The notes beneath the pieces are model-generated. The model saw nothing but the letters and a program-made list of their open reading frames with translations, was not told where the DNA came from and did no database searches. From NCBI GenBank assembly GCA_963969495.1, contig OZ018324.1, positions 46,665,019 to 46,729,018 of the forward strand: 64,000 bases of DNA. Direction: 5' to 3'. The stretch comes from Ceratothoa steindachneri. Taxonomy: Eukaryota; Arthropoda; Malacostraca; Isopoda; Cymothoidae. Positions 10,255 to 21,032 of this stretch are shown in pieces. The stretch's first letter is position 1; the number at the start of each line of letters is the position of its first letter. The translations under genes were made by a program, and so were the position numbers.

Positions 10255-11949
10255 AGAGAGACCAAGCGAGAGAGAGAAAGAATGAGAGAGACAAAAATAT
10301 AGAATGCGAAAGATAAATATACATAGAGCTAGAGAGACAGGGGGTGGTGAGAGGCGGTGGGAGGTATTTAGGTAGGGATCCATTTCATTGCACGATTATT
10401 TTTCTGCAGAAGATCAGAGAAATTGACTTTCATTTAATCAATCAGTTATATAATTTGTTTTATTTATGCTTGTCATATTCTCCGAGTCTTTAGCGAGAAG
10501 AAGAAAATGACCATTCAGTTCATCCTTGTGACATGTAGAGGAATACATATATATTACGCAACTGCGTCTCACTACAATGTCAAAATTAAGCTTAAACACA
10601 CACAGCAACCAATTCACTGTGAACGTATTGTCTCAACGCCACCCTGGGGCGAAGAGCAATTTCCAAACCTGGTAAGAGATAATAGATTCTCTATAGAGAT
10701 CTTGAGTCTAGTTCTTCAACTCTCATTCATACGCTCTGATAGGAAGTCCCAACAAAGCACGGAAATTCTCGAAAAACAAGAATGTTGACTCATATCTATT
10801 TGGTTATTTTGCAAACATCACTTCTATATTAATTTGAATTAATGGCTTGCTTGCTGTCACTTCCATATAACCATACTTTTCATCAGAGGGATTGCTTCTT
10901 TTTTGCTCTCTATCAGCTTGCTCTTCCTACTTGAAGTAATCATAATTCTCAGGGAACATTTTGTCACGCGAGTCTTAGGAAACCGAGGTACACGCATTTT
11001 AATTTTTCCTGAATGTTGAAGTCTAAATACCCCGTACATTAATGCACGTAAAAATACTCGGACACAAGCTGCGTGTCCCTCTCGTATTCCAAATTCACCT
11101 TTAACCTCGAATTCACTTCGCCCTTTCCGCGCCTTTGAGACAACCAAATTCGAGACGACCTTTCAGGAAAATGTCTGCCGCTAAAAGACACTTGCTAGCC
11201 GATGAAGGTCTGAGTTTTCGCGCCGTCGTAAACTGCGACGTGGAGCAAAGGTATGAAAGATTTACTCTGTCTGGCAGCAGATGAAAAGGTCTTTCGCGCA
11301 GCGATACGGATTTTATGAGAATTCGGTGCTCTCTCCCTCGATTTCTGCTCGTGAGGGAAATAAAAGGGAAACTTCTCCCTGGAGTCAGGCAGAAGACCTT
11401 GGACCTACGTTGAGTGTGTGTGTGGAGCTCGTTGCACAAAGGAAACAGTTCGCCCGTTGCAAGAAAGGACCTTCTCGGGGAATTGGTTGTTGCCGTCACG
11501 GTACTTGTAGGTGCCAAACTTCTTGCAGACCTCCCCCGCTCTTAAGAGTCTGAGGTTACACAGGACCTCCCTCTGCGGATTACCCTAGATGTAGCTACGA
11601 TTAGGTAATCGGTTTTGGCTACCCTCTCCAGGAGCCGAATAATCGGACAGTCCCTTCGAGAAAGAATTCCGATTTGAGCCACAGTTTGGCTCGCCTTCGT
11701 GATCCGGCTTAGGATCACTATATCACCGGTCTAGGATTACCTTCTCATTCAGGAACCTTGGATGGTCGAACTAAGTGTGATCATCGTCACCAGAAGAAAA
11801 TCATCACCGTCATTCTCAAAAATACTTACGAACTCAAAGGTATCGTTAAAGTGAATTAGCCCCTCCCCTAACTTCACCAGTTTATTTGTGAACTAGAATT
11901 CTCACCCCGAGCCCATAACCTCAACTGTTAGAAGTAATAATTCAGTGTT
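9501..11949. other. Unassigned sequence downstream of the LINE (duplicated)
   Basis: No recognisable gene. Short open frames exist (plus 10507-10788, 93 codons; minus 11113-11517, 134 codons; minus 10857-11147, 96 codons). They are preserved in the second unit only because the units are almost identical, so their presence twice is not evidence of selection. An (AT)n array (10215-10252) is followed by a GA-rich tract to about 10310. The last 450 bp are less AT-rich and might be a fragment of another element. Confidence 0.5.
10215..10252. repeat. (AT)n microsatellite, unit 1
   Basis: About 36 bp of AT followed by AAAGAGAGAG. The same array in unit 2 (13553-13621) is about twice as long. Confidence 0.95.
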
Positions 11950-12750
11950 GAGTGCCTCAAGGGGGTTGTCTGAGCCCGACGCTGTATACCATCTACACGA
12001 GCGATCTCCCTTTTCCTACTCAAGATTATGCCGTATATGTTCAATTAGCCGACGACATTACGCAAATTATCACAAGCAATTATCAAGCTCCTATAGACGT
12101 CGCAAATAGGTCAGCCGGGGAAATCAGTAACCTCAACCTCTTCGAAAAAAGGAACAAGATTCGCACCAATATGGACAAATTTAAAATCCTCCCGATCGGA
12201 CGCGTCACAACGGCTGACATCATAGCTGATGGTGAGTACTATCTTTACACGCAAAAGGCCCGTGTTCTGGGATTACAGATAACTTTAAATGGGTACAGTA
12301 ATCACATCAAGGAGAAAGTCTCGCAAGCCAAGGTCAGACTTGGACAACTCTACAGATTCAGGAGACTCTCCTTCCGCAATAAGAGGAAGTTATATTTGGC
12401 CTTGGTTAGGCCAATCTTACTATACCCCGCCGTCCCTTTGCATTTGGCGAGCAAGACGCAAATTCGCACAGGCAGTGCAAAATCAGGCGCTACGGTTCAT
12501 CCTCGATTTCACCTTGCTAGACATGGTCCCATTGATTAGACTGCACGAACTCACAGATATCGACCCCTTGAATGTGACGTTGCACAGAAAAGCTACGAAA
12601 TTTTAAAGAAATATGCACAGCTACTTACCAGTAAGAGTCATGCAAGATGTAGTAATTCCTGAAAATGACTACCCGGATATACGTTTCAAAGCAGGATTCG
12701 ACAGCAGCCAACAGCGGTTGCACGAAAAGCCGGAACCAATATACAAATAA
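11950..12750 (+). pseudogene. Duplicated 3' part of LINE ORF2 (RT C-terminus)
   Basis: Copy of 8585-9385, offset by 3365 bp. It begins at the VPQGGCLSPTLY motif, contains the same LADDITQI variant, the same frameshift and the same TAA (12604-12606). It is therefore not an independent LINE insertion but a fragment created by the segmental duplication, with no endonuclease and no upstream RT fingers. Confidence 0.95.
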
Positions 12751-13548
12751 CTACCTCTCACCGGAAAAACAATTAAAGTAAACAAGTAAACTACCGAATA
12801 ATTGGACGTTAGACTGAGTTTAAAAAGATAAAAAGATCCGTAGAGGACAAATTGTTAAATAAATAAGGCACAATAACTATCAGTTGAGGACAAACTGCAT
12901 TGAATCAACTAAGTGATCGGAGAGTAATGAAAGCTCTCGCCACAAAAAATGCAAAAGTACGAAAACAAAGGCTCGAATGCTTGAATAACATGCACGGAAG
13001 CATCGTACAAGCGCATGGAAAGCCATAGCCAGACGTACTGGCACAACATTCTCCTACTAAAATACCACTTTTTCTATCTTTTACCTCTCTTACTATCACA
13101 CCCCATTTTCTATCTTTTATGATCCTTGAATCCTTATAAAGTGGTCTCCATCTGTGTTCCTGCTAGTTTACATTTATGCGGGAATAATAGTCTTGTCTTT
13201 TTAGACATATAAACGGCCGTACTTTTCACTACTCAGTAGGGGAGGCTGTTTCACATTTTAGTGATTTTCTAGAAAAAAAACTTCGGCTCTGTCACTGCTA
13301 AATCGCTTATTGAATAATTTGTATCAATTTTAATGGATATTCGCCCTTTAATCCATTTCAAAGAATAGCGTAAAAAATATGTTAGAAAAACCTTCTAAGA
13401 TCTTAAAAACTTCTATAAGCTGGACAGGTAAATGTCAACTCGTAAAGGATAATATTTAAGGCACTTATGTTTTCCTTCATAGGGTTTATTCCTAAATCCA
13501 AGTATGGGAGACGAGAATTGCACCTCAAACTAACTCAAGATGCGGTAG

Positions 13549-13552
<4 letters not shown>

Positions 13553-13621
<69 letters not shown>
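13553..13621. repeat. (AT)n microsatellite, unit 2
   Basis: About 68 bp of AT followed by the same GA-rich tract as in unit 1. It accounts for most of the length difference outside the LINE tail. Confidence 0.95.
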
Positions 13622-13624
<3 letters not shown>

Positions 13625-15319
13625 AGAGAGACCAAGCGAGAGAGAGAAAGAATGAGAGAGACAAAAATATAGAATGCGAAAGATAAATATACATAGAGCT
13701 AGAGAGACAGGGGGTGGTGAGAGGCGGTGGGAGGTATTTAGGTAGGGATCCATTTCATTGCACGATTATTTTTCTGCAGAAGATCAGAGAAATTGACTTT
13801 CATTTAATCAATCAGTTATATAATTTGTTTTATTTATGCTTGTCATATTCTCCGAGTCTTTAGCGAGAAGAAGAAAATGACCATTCAGTTCATCCTTGTG
13901 ACATGTAGAGGAATACATATATATTACGCAACTGCGTCTCACTACAATGTCAAAATTAAGCTTAAACACACACAGCAACCAATTCACTGTGAACGTATTG
14001 TCTCAACGCCACCCTGGGGCGAAGAGCAATTTCCAAACCTGGTAAGAGATAATAGATTCTCTATAGAGATCTTGAGTCTAGTTCTTCAACTCTCATTCAT
14101 ACGCTCTGATAGGAAGTCCCCACAAAGCACGGAAATTCTCGAAAAACAAGAATGTTGACTCATATCTATTTGGTTATTTTGCAAACATCACTTCTATATT
14201 AATTTGAATTAATGGCTTGCTTGCTGTCACTTCCATATAACCATACTTTTCATCAGAGGGATTGCTTCTTTTTTGCTCTCTATCAGCTTGCTCTTCCTAC
14301 TTGAAGTAATCATAATTCTCAGGGAACATTTTGTCACGCGAGTCTTAGGAAACCGAGGTACACGCATTTTAATTTTTCCTGAATGTTGAAGTCTAAATAC
14401 CCCGTACATTAATGCACGTAAAAATACTCGGACACAAGCTGCGTGTCCCTCTCGTATTCCAAATTCACCTTTAACCTCGAATTCACTTCGCCCTTTCCGC
14501 GCCTTTGAGACAACCAAATTCGAGACGACCTTTCAGGAAAATGTCTGCCGCTAAAAGACACTTGCTAGCCGATGAAGGTCTGAGTTTTCGCGCCGTCGTA
14601 AACTGCGACGTGGAGCAAAGGTATGAAAGATTTACTCTGTCTGGCAGCAGATGAAAAGGTCTTTCGCGCAGCGATACGGATTTTATGAGAATTCGGTGCT
14701 CTCTCTCTCGATTTCTGCTCGTGAGGGAAATAAAAGGGAAACTTCTCCCTGGAGTCAGGCAGAAGACCTTGGACCTACGTTGAGTGTGTGTGTGGAGCTC
14801 GTTGCACAAAGGAAACAGTTCGCCCGTTGCAAGAAAGGACCTTCTCGGGGAATTGGTTGTTGCCGTCACGGTACTTGTAGGTGCCAAACTTCTTGCAGAC
14901 CTCCCCCGCTCTTAAGAGTCTGAGGTTACACAGGACCTCCCTCTGCGGATTACCCTAGATGTAGCTACGATTAGGTAATCGGTTTTGGCTACCCTCTCCA
15001 GGAGCCGAATAATCGGACAGTCCCTTCGAGAAAGAATTCCGATTTGAGCCACAGTTTGGCTCGCCTTCGTGATCCGGCTTAGGATCACTATATCACCGGT
15101 CTAGGATTACCTTCTCATTCAGGAACCTTGGATGGTCGAACTAAGTGTGATCATCGTCACCAGAAGAAAATCATCACCGTCATTCTCAAAAATACTTACG
15201 AACTCAAAGGTATCGTTAAAGTGAATTAGCCCCTCCCCTAACTTCACCAGTTTATTTGTGAACTAGAATTCTCACCCCGAGCCCATAACCTCAACTGTTA
15301 GAAGTAATAATTCAGTGTT

Positions 15320-16090
15320 TAATTCAATAATATTATTCTATTCATTCTGCCGGGTGCCATTAAGACGCAGGCATCCTAGTCAGTAATTTTCAAGTATAAT
15401 CCCCACGACATTATGTAGACTTATTTATTCAGTGCAAAGATTAATTCTATTTAAACCTATATACGCTGTCACTTATTTCTAATTCTTGTACATTAAAGAT
15501 TATTTTTGTACTGTGTGTTTAACTAATTTGGACGATCCTTTGGTAATTATTAAGCAATCCACTCAGTTTAAATCAAAATATTCCACAGGTCCACCCATGA
15601 CTGGCTTTTACTGAGTGACGACGCACTTAGTGGATCATCATCTTAATTTTGATCAAAAGGGAAGCACCGGGATAATTCATTTCACCGAAAGTGGAAACGG
15701 TAGGTGTATTGGATACACTTCACCTCCGCTTCACCTTGGTGCAGTAATAAAATATATGTCCAGGAAGTGGGACTGGGATTACCCACTCACTAAACTTAGA
15801 CACTCAACAATACCTATTGCTCTAATGAGAATCAGATACTATTGACGTATGGCTTTGTACGCAATATATAATTTCAGAAAAAAATGCAAAGAGACATAGT
15901 TTATTATAAAACATAAACGAGTATAAACACAGAAACGACCCATTGGTTCCTTTGATCGTATAATAAAGTTTTCAGGGACTACTCGTGATTGGTGATTTGC
16001 TACGAACTTGTAGGCTAAATAAAGCAAAAGATGGTTGCCTTAGTCCAAGGCATTTTTATTTCCGTCCATGTTGATAAAGGTAAATCTGTG
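15320..16090. other. No recognised gene between duplication and gypsy LTR
   Basis: AT-rich, short frames only (for example 76 codons from 15615, plus strand) with no recognisable motif. The last five bases, CTGTG (16086-16090), are the left target-site duplication of the gypsy element. Confidence 0.5.
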
Positions 16091-16136
16091 TGTGATAGAA
16101 CGAGTTGAAGCTGCGTTAATTTCAACTTCTATCACA
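16091..16136 (+). promoter_or_regulatory. LTR-terminal hairpin
   Basis: The first 46 bp of the LTR fold back on themselves: TGTGATAGAA pairs with TTCTATCACA (16127-16136), and GTTGAA pairs with TTCAAC inside. Equivalent hairpins with changed arms are present in copy 2. Role unknown. Confidence 0.7.
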
Positions 16137-16564
16137 TATTATTCAAAACCACGATGTTGCCCACGTGCATCTTCGATTCGAAGCTTGGCGCCTTATCACA
16201 GCCACCAGGTGTCAATGTTTAAACATGGAGGTTATCTTCCGCCCCGTTCGCCCCCATATGCCGACCTCACCAGATTGAGTTAGGCTTATCGGCAGATAAG
16301 GCATTGTTCACAGGCTCGGCTGTGCATTCCCTCGAAGCTCCCACTCCATTGTCCCCCACGCCAAGGGAGTGTCCTGGCTATTTATATGGAAACTTTACCA
16401 CTAAGATCAGATTGGAGATCCAGATTTTCGTCGCGAAACATCACCACGACCCTCTCTCCATTTGTGCGCCAAGGGACCTCGACCTCGAGATTCACTATCA
16501 CTTGTCCAGAAGGAGTGCCTCAAGGTTCGAGCCTTTCGTGACGCTAAGTCCCAAAGGCTTCCCC

Positions 16565-16985
16565 CTCGTGTTCAGAAGAGAACAACGTAGAACAGCCATT
16601 GTTCTTTTGAGGCCTTCGCCAAGAAACGGTTCTCACCCTTCCCCCTAGTTATTCAGAGGAGAACAACATTAGAACAGCTATTGTTCTTGAGCCAGTAGAC
16701 AAGAGACGGATCTCAACCCCCTCCCTGTTGTTCAGAGGAGAACAACATTAGAACAGCCATTGTTCTTGAGCCCGTAGACAAGAGGTGGTTCTCAACTTCC
16801 CATGTTGTTCAGAGGAGAACAAAATTAGAACAGCCATTGTTCTTGAGCCCGTAGACAAGAGACGGTTCTCACCATCCCCCCTTTGTTCAGAAGAGAACAA
16901 CGTAGAACAGCCATTGTTCTTCAAGCCGTTCGTCAAGAAACGGTTCTCATTACCAAGACGCCACGTCAGGCTCATTTTATCCCCC
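16565..16985 (+). repeat. ~77-bp minisatellite inside 5' LTR (5 units)
   Basis: Each unit has the form TTCAGAGGAGAACAAC, AGAACAGCCATTGTTCT, then an AAGAGACGGTTCTCA-like end. The 3' LTR (about 21525-21775) has three units; the LTRs of copy 2 have about four (52265-52560) and three (47005-47215). Confidence 0.9.
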
Positions 16986-17457
16986 CCCCCTTCGGCTGGA
17001 ACTCGCCAGCGGACCGAAAATTCCTTCAAGCCACCTTCCACTGCACCACTAGTGTAAAGTCACGTAAGCCAAACGTCACCTTTGAGTACTTAACCCTTTT
17101 GTCAATTCTATCCTGTGCTTTAAATGGTTTATCAAACCATCCCATCTCTTTAACTCTATATTTGTTTTACCTTTTTAAATCCTTTAAATCCTCGGATTAG
17201 CCCTAGCCCGCACGACCCTTTCCATTCTCTGTTTATGTCAATATTTTCCGTCTTGTGTTTGTTGATAGTTATTATTAATAAAACTCTAATTTATTAATGA
17301 TAACAATATTATTATCCTTGAGCTCAGTTCCACTTCTTAAGCATATCAAAGATACATAATATCGGCCGCCAGACATTAACGCACTCTAAAGATAATTAAG
17401 GAAGTTCCCTTAACGAATAGTGATATATGGTATATCGTCGGGAGTCATTCTACGACA

Positions 17458-17825
17458 TATATATATATATATACTATTTAAATTTGCTATTAGGTGTGTA
17501 AGGTTTAACGCTATATCTTTGCAAACACTGGTCTCAGTCGAGTAAAGCATAGTGTTACTCGTTATAATAATAGAATAGAGTAGTTCCCTTTTGTTTTAAC
17601 GATTGCTATCCCCTTTTTTTAACACTTAAGAAGCTGGAGTAGCTCAAGGAACGGTTATAATAATTTGTTTGTGTTTTTTTTGTGATTTTACTCAGTGGTT
17701 ATTTAGATTGAGAAACCAAGTACGAATAGGTCAGTGCCCATATTTAGGTAGGCTAATTCTATAGACGCATAATTCTTGTTGCAAGGAATTTTAGTTGGTT
17801 GACTAGTGCGCCCCCAAGTGCAAAG
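17458..17825 (+). other. Gypsy leader between 5' LTR and gag
   Basis: A short (AT)n run follows the LTR directly (17458-17472), then ACTATTTAAATTTG, where a primer-binding site should be. I see no clear match to the end of a common tRNA. Copy 2 has the same layout, with a longer AT run (51683-51720). The rest is untranslated leader. Confidence 0.6.
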
Positions 17826-19040
17826 ATGTCTCAGTTCGAAATCCTTAAAGCGCAAGGAGAATCCTTGGGACTCTCCGGAAAAGAACTAATTGAGTACATT
17901 CTAGAGGAGCAAAGAAAAGAGCGTGAAGAAAAAGAAAAATAACGAGAAAGAGAAATCCAACGAGAAGAACGAGAAAGAGAAATCTAACGAGAAGAAAAAG
18001 AAAGGGAAAAATAAATCCAACGAGAAGAAAGAGAAATCCAACGAGAAGAAAACGAAAGGGAAAAATAAATCCAACGAGAAGAAAGAGAAAGAGAGGAGCG
18101 GATAAGACAAGCTGAGCTTCACCATCAGATTGAATTAGCTCATGTTGAAGCAGAGATACAGTCCGCCAGTTCGCGTTTCGAAGCCCCCCAATCTCTCACC
18201 AAAGCTCCTTAATTTCAAGGATGGAGAGGATTTCGGAGCATTTTTAGCCCACTTCGAAAAGATCCTCGAAATCAATAACATGGATCTGGAGGCTGAAAGT
18301 GTAGCCAGATTACTTCCCTTGTTAAATTGCAAATTGCGCGAAATATTTATATCTTTACCATCTGAGTGTACAATTAACTACAGCACCTTAAAAGCTAAGT
18401 TATTCGCCGCTCATAATATGACTCCTGATTTCTACCGCCAAGAATTTTGAGGAGGTCGTATTAAACCCGGACAGACGTTCCGTCAATTCGGATACATTCT
18501 TCAGAGGAATTTTAAATTTTGGTTAGAATCCTCAAAGGTTGATCCGAACTACGAGTCTTTAACAGACTTCGTGTTGCGAGATCAATTTTTGGTGTCTCTC
18601 CTGACGGAGATCCGCGCGTTCGTCAAGGATTGTCGGTGCCGGACCTTTAAAGAATGTACCGAAGAAGCGGATGTCTATGCCGCAAGCCATAATTTATACC
18701 CAAAGGAGAATCGAACTTCTCACCAACCCCCAAACCAGGAAAGAAGGAAGGGTTTGCGCCCCTTCCCAGGAAAGCTGACAAAGTTTACGGGCCCCGTAAA
18801 ACCCCAAAACTTCATTCCCCAAAACCAACAACGGGACTCCAAACCTCCCGTTAAGATTTCTTCTACATCTCTCTTCCCGAAGCGACCAATAATATGCTTC
18901 ACCTGTGGTATAGAAAACCACATGAGCTGGAATTGCCCCCAAAATTCTAGGCTTAAAAGCGGACCAGCCCACCAAGTTCACCAGATTAAGGCAACCCCGG
19001 CTCCCCTGGTGGTGCAGACCCAAGCAGAAACTTCTCCCCC
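17826..19040 (+). pseudogene. Gypsy gag (copy 1)
   Basis: The ATG at 17826 begins MSQFEILKAQGESLGLSGK, followed by a Lys/Glu/Arg-rich coiled region (17915-18100) swollen by repeats of an AACGAGAAG-type unit that introduce TAA stops. The capsid-like part follows (FKDGEDFGAFLAHFEKIL, then LRDQFLVSLLTEIRAFVKD). A zinc knuckle, CFTCGIENHMSWNC (CX2CX4HX4C), is intact at 18895-18936. A TGA at 18448-18450 interrupts the frame where copy 2 has Arg, consistent with CGA-to-TGA decay. A long poly-C tract near 19036-19047 shifts the frame before protease. In copy 2 knuckle and protease share one frame, so the parent probably made one Gag-Pol. Confidence 0.85.
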
Positions 19041-20610
19041 CCCCCCCGTCAGGCCACCAGGTAAATTTTATTTTTGATAAAAGTTCATCGGGAACTTTAA
19101 AATTTGAGGAGGACTTTGTGAACGGCTGTCGAGTATCGACTCTCGTCAGGGACACAGGATGTACGTGTTTCATCGTGTCCGAAGAGCTCCTCCCCCTAGT
19201 GGACCCTAACCACAAAAGATTTGCGGTGGTACATGACTACCTTGGGCGGGCGAACCAATTCCCCGTCGTTAGATGTTACCTGCAGTGTCAATATTATGAT
19301 GGCTGGGCTGAAGTCATTTCAGAACCCATACAATTCTGTTCCGTAGTTATAGGACAGAGCCCCCAAGTAAGTTCCGACCCTGTGCGTCAGGCCGCCCTTC
19401 CTCGAGGCCGAGCTAAGAAAGGAGCCCAGGAGCCCGTCCCCATCAGAACCCCGATACCGTCTGATTTCTCGGAGATCCTTAACCAGGACTTTAGGACGGC
19501 ACAAAAGGAGTGTGAATCACTAACACCCTTAGGTGATAAGGCCCAAGACAAGGACACGGAGACTGTCTGTGGACCCCAAGAACAAAAGAAACCCCAACGC
19601 GCCAATGGAGATACCTTCGTAGAACTGGACGAAACATCGGCGCTTGAAGAAGATTACCCCGCGGAGTCCCTTAATGTAATCCAGACAGTGTGCATCCAAC
19701 CTGATGCCGATTACCCTCCTCCTTCCCTACCAGGCGAGTCTTTGGAACCCTCTGACCTGTATAGTGACGCGCAGCTGACACCACGTCAGAAGAGTCAGCT
19801 ACAAGAACTATTTAAATGGAGTCACCATTTAACCACCCTATTAGCTCTTTTCAAGCGACTGCGCGAAAATGGTCTCACCATTGGCCCCTGCAAATGCCAT
19901 TTTGCCCACGAAACCATAAAATATTTGGGTTTCAAAATAGGAAAAAGCAAGTTAGGTCCCCAAGAGGACAAGATTAAGGCAATCGCTGACATGCCCCTCC
20001 CGATTACAAAGAAGCAATAAAGATCGTTCCTAGGATCAGCTTCTCACTATCAGCGATTTGTTCCGAATTTCGCTGCAATTTCGGCCCCCCTCAGCCCCCT
20101 TTTAAAAAAGAATTCCCCTGATCGTCTACGTTGGAATGATGTCGCTATTTCCCATTTTAATCAGCTCAAGAGTAAGTTCATTTCTGCCCCCATTTTAAAG
20201 TTGCCCAACCCGGAAAAATCCTTTGGGATTAAGACCGACGTGAGCAACGAGGGCATTGGAGGTGTACTCCTCCAATACGAGGATGACGGCACGAGTCATC
20301 CAGTTGCATATGCTAGTCGTCAATTATTACTACGCGAAAAGAGATATGCCACTATAGAAAAGGAAGCTCTATCAATTATTTGGGTCATAGACAAATTCAA
20401 GATGTACTTGATAGGTAAAGAATTTGAGATAGGAACCGACCACCGTCCGTTAGCCTATATTAGGAATGTGAGACACTCAAACGGCCGCATCATGCGCTGG
20501 AGTTTACTCTTGCAAGAGTATCAGTTTAAAATAAAATATATATAAAAGGTTCCGATAACCAGGTCACTGACGCACTCAGTAGGAATGCGTTACCGAAAAG
20601 CGTAGAGTAA
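19041..20610 (+). pseudogene. Gypsy pol: protease, RT remnant, RNase H (copy 1)
   Basis: The aspartic protease motif RDTGCT is at 19148-19165. After an acidic linker the RT begins at DAQLTPRQKSQLQELF, then jumps to WSHHLTTLLALFKRLRENG, the region after the catalytic YxDD. About 0.55 kb of RT palm present in copy 2 is missing. The connection (LGPQEDKIKAIADMPLP) and RNase H follow, with TDVSNEGIGG, EKEALSIIW and GTDHRPLAYI carrying the acidic catalytic positions. A TAA at 20018-20020 interrupts the frame. A shift in an AT-rich run near 20540 leads to GSDNQVTDALSR, the usual RNase H end, and a stop at 20608-20610. No integrase HHCC finger or DDE core follows. Confidence 0.87.
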
Positions 20611-21020
20611 GTGTATTCATAGGATTAGTATCCCCATGTAGGTATATACCGTCTTGTACGACTTAAATTAAGATTATCTTGTAATATAATTAATTACTGT
20701 ATATGTCTAAATTTTACAACGCTCAATGTCTAATTTTTTTGTATGTATATATATTAGTACCCATTAATTTACGTATAAATTATTTTGTCCCGTATGTAAT
20801 AATCTTATATCATTTCATTGATCAATGCCCTTTTTTTTCTTTGATTAAGTTGTATTAAAGGTTATTTTCCCCTGTAATCTAAAGATCAAAATAATCACAT
20901 GTATTGAGGTAATACTAGTTAGGTGCAGGAAGGTACGGTTGGTACAAGAAAACGAGTTCCCCACAACGGAGCTCTATCGTTGACCCTTCTCTCTTTTTTT
21001 TCGAAGTGACAACTTCCCCC
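20611..21020 (+). other. Gypsy 3' untranslated region
   Basis: About 410 bp of AT-rich non-coding DNA in the place where gypsy elements usually encode integrase. Copy 2 has the same 0.4-kb stretch (47705-48110), so its shortness is a family trait and not a private deletion. Confidence 0.8.
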
Positions 21021-21032
21021 GAAATGGAGGGG
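21021..21032 (+). promoter_or_regulatory. Polypurine tract of gypsy copy 1
   Basis: GAAATGGAGGGG lies directly before the 3' LTR start TGTGATAG, the position of the plus-strand primer. Copy 2 has GGAATGGAGGGG. Confidence 0.85.

Larger units (their letters stand above)
8585..11949. repeat. Tandem segmental duplication, unit 1 (3365 bp)
   Basis: Sequence from GAGTGCCTCAAGGGGG at 8585 to TTCAGTGTT at 11949 recurs at 11950-15319. I found three substitutions between the units (near 9920, 10751 and 11336), a length change in the A-rich LINE tail (9470-9500), and a longer AT array in unit 2. The left breakpoint is inside the LINE reverse transcriptase; the right one is in unassigned sequence. Confidence 0.97.
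11950..15319. repeat. Tandem segmental duplication, unit 2 (3370 bp)
   Basis: Second unit of the duplication, directly abutting unit 1. After TTCAGTGTT at 15311-15319 the sequence continues into unique DNA, where unit 1 instead continues into unit 2, so this is the original right flank. The interior from about 12860 on has no recognised gene; it repeats the unassigned stretch described for unit 1. Confidence 0.97.
16091..17457 (+). repeat. Gypsy copy 1, 5' LTR (1367 bp)
   Basis: Starts TGTGATAGAACG and ends ATTCTACGACA. It contains a TATA-like TATTTATA near 16379, an AATAAA at 17277-17282, and five copies of a ~77-bp internal repeat. It is longer than the 3' LTR because of two extra repeat units and about 75 bp near the end (17320-17400) that the 3' LTR lacks. 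Confidence 0.95.

Noticed and set aside
11113..11517. 134-codon minus-strand frame, present again at 14483-14887
   Set aside because: Preserved only because the two duplication units are nearly identical; no domain recognised.
11950..12750. A second, independent LINE insertion
   Set aside because: Same frameshift and stop as 8585-9385 and duplicated flanks show it is part of the segmental duplication.
16518..16530. GGTTCGAGCC as a tRNA B box
   Set aside because: It is inside the gypsy LTR (also at 21480); no A box or cloverleaf can be drawn.
18694..19215. 173-codon minus-strand frame
   Set aside because: Antisense shadow of gypsy gag/protease.
20611..21032. Hidden integrase or env in the gypsy 3' region
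   Set aside because: All frames are short and AT-driven; no HHCC, DDE or membrane/envelope pattern.
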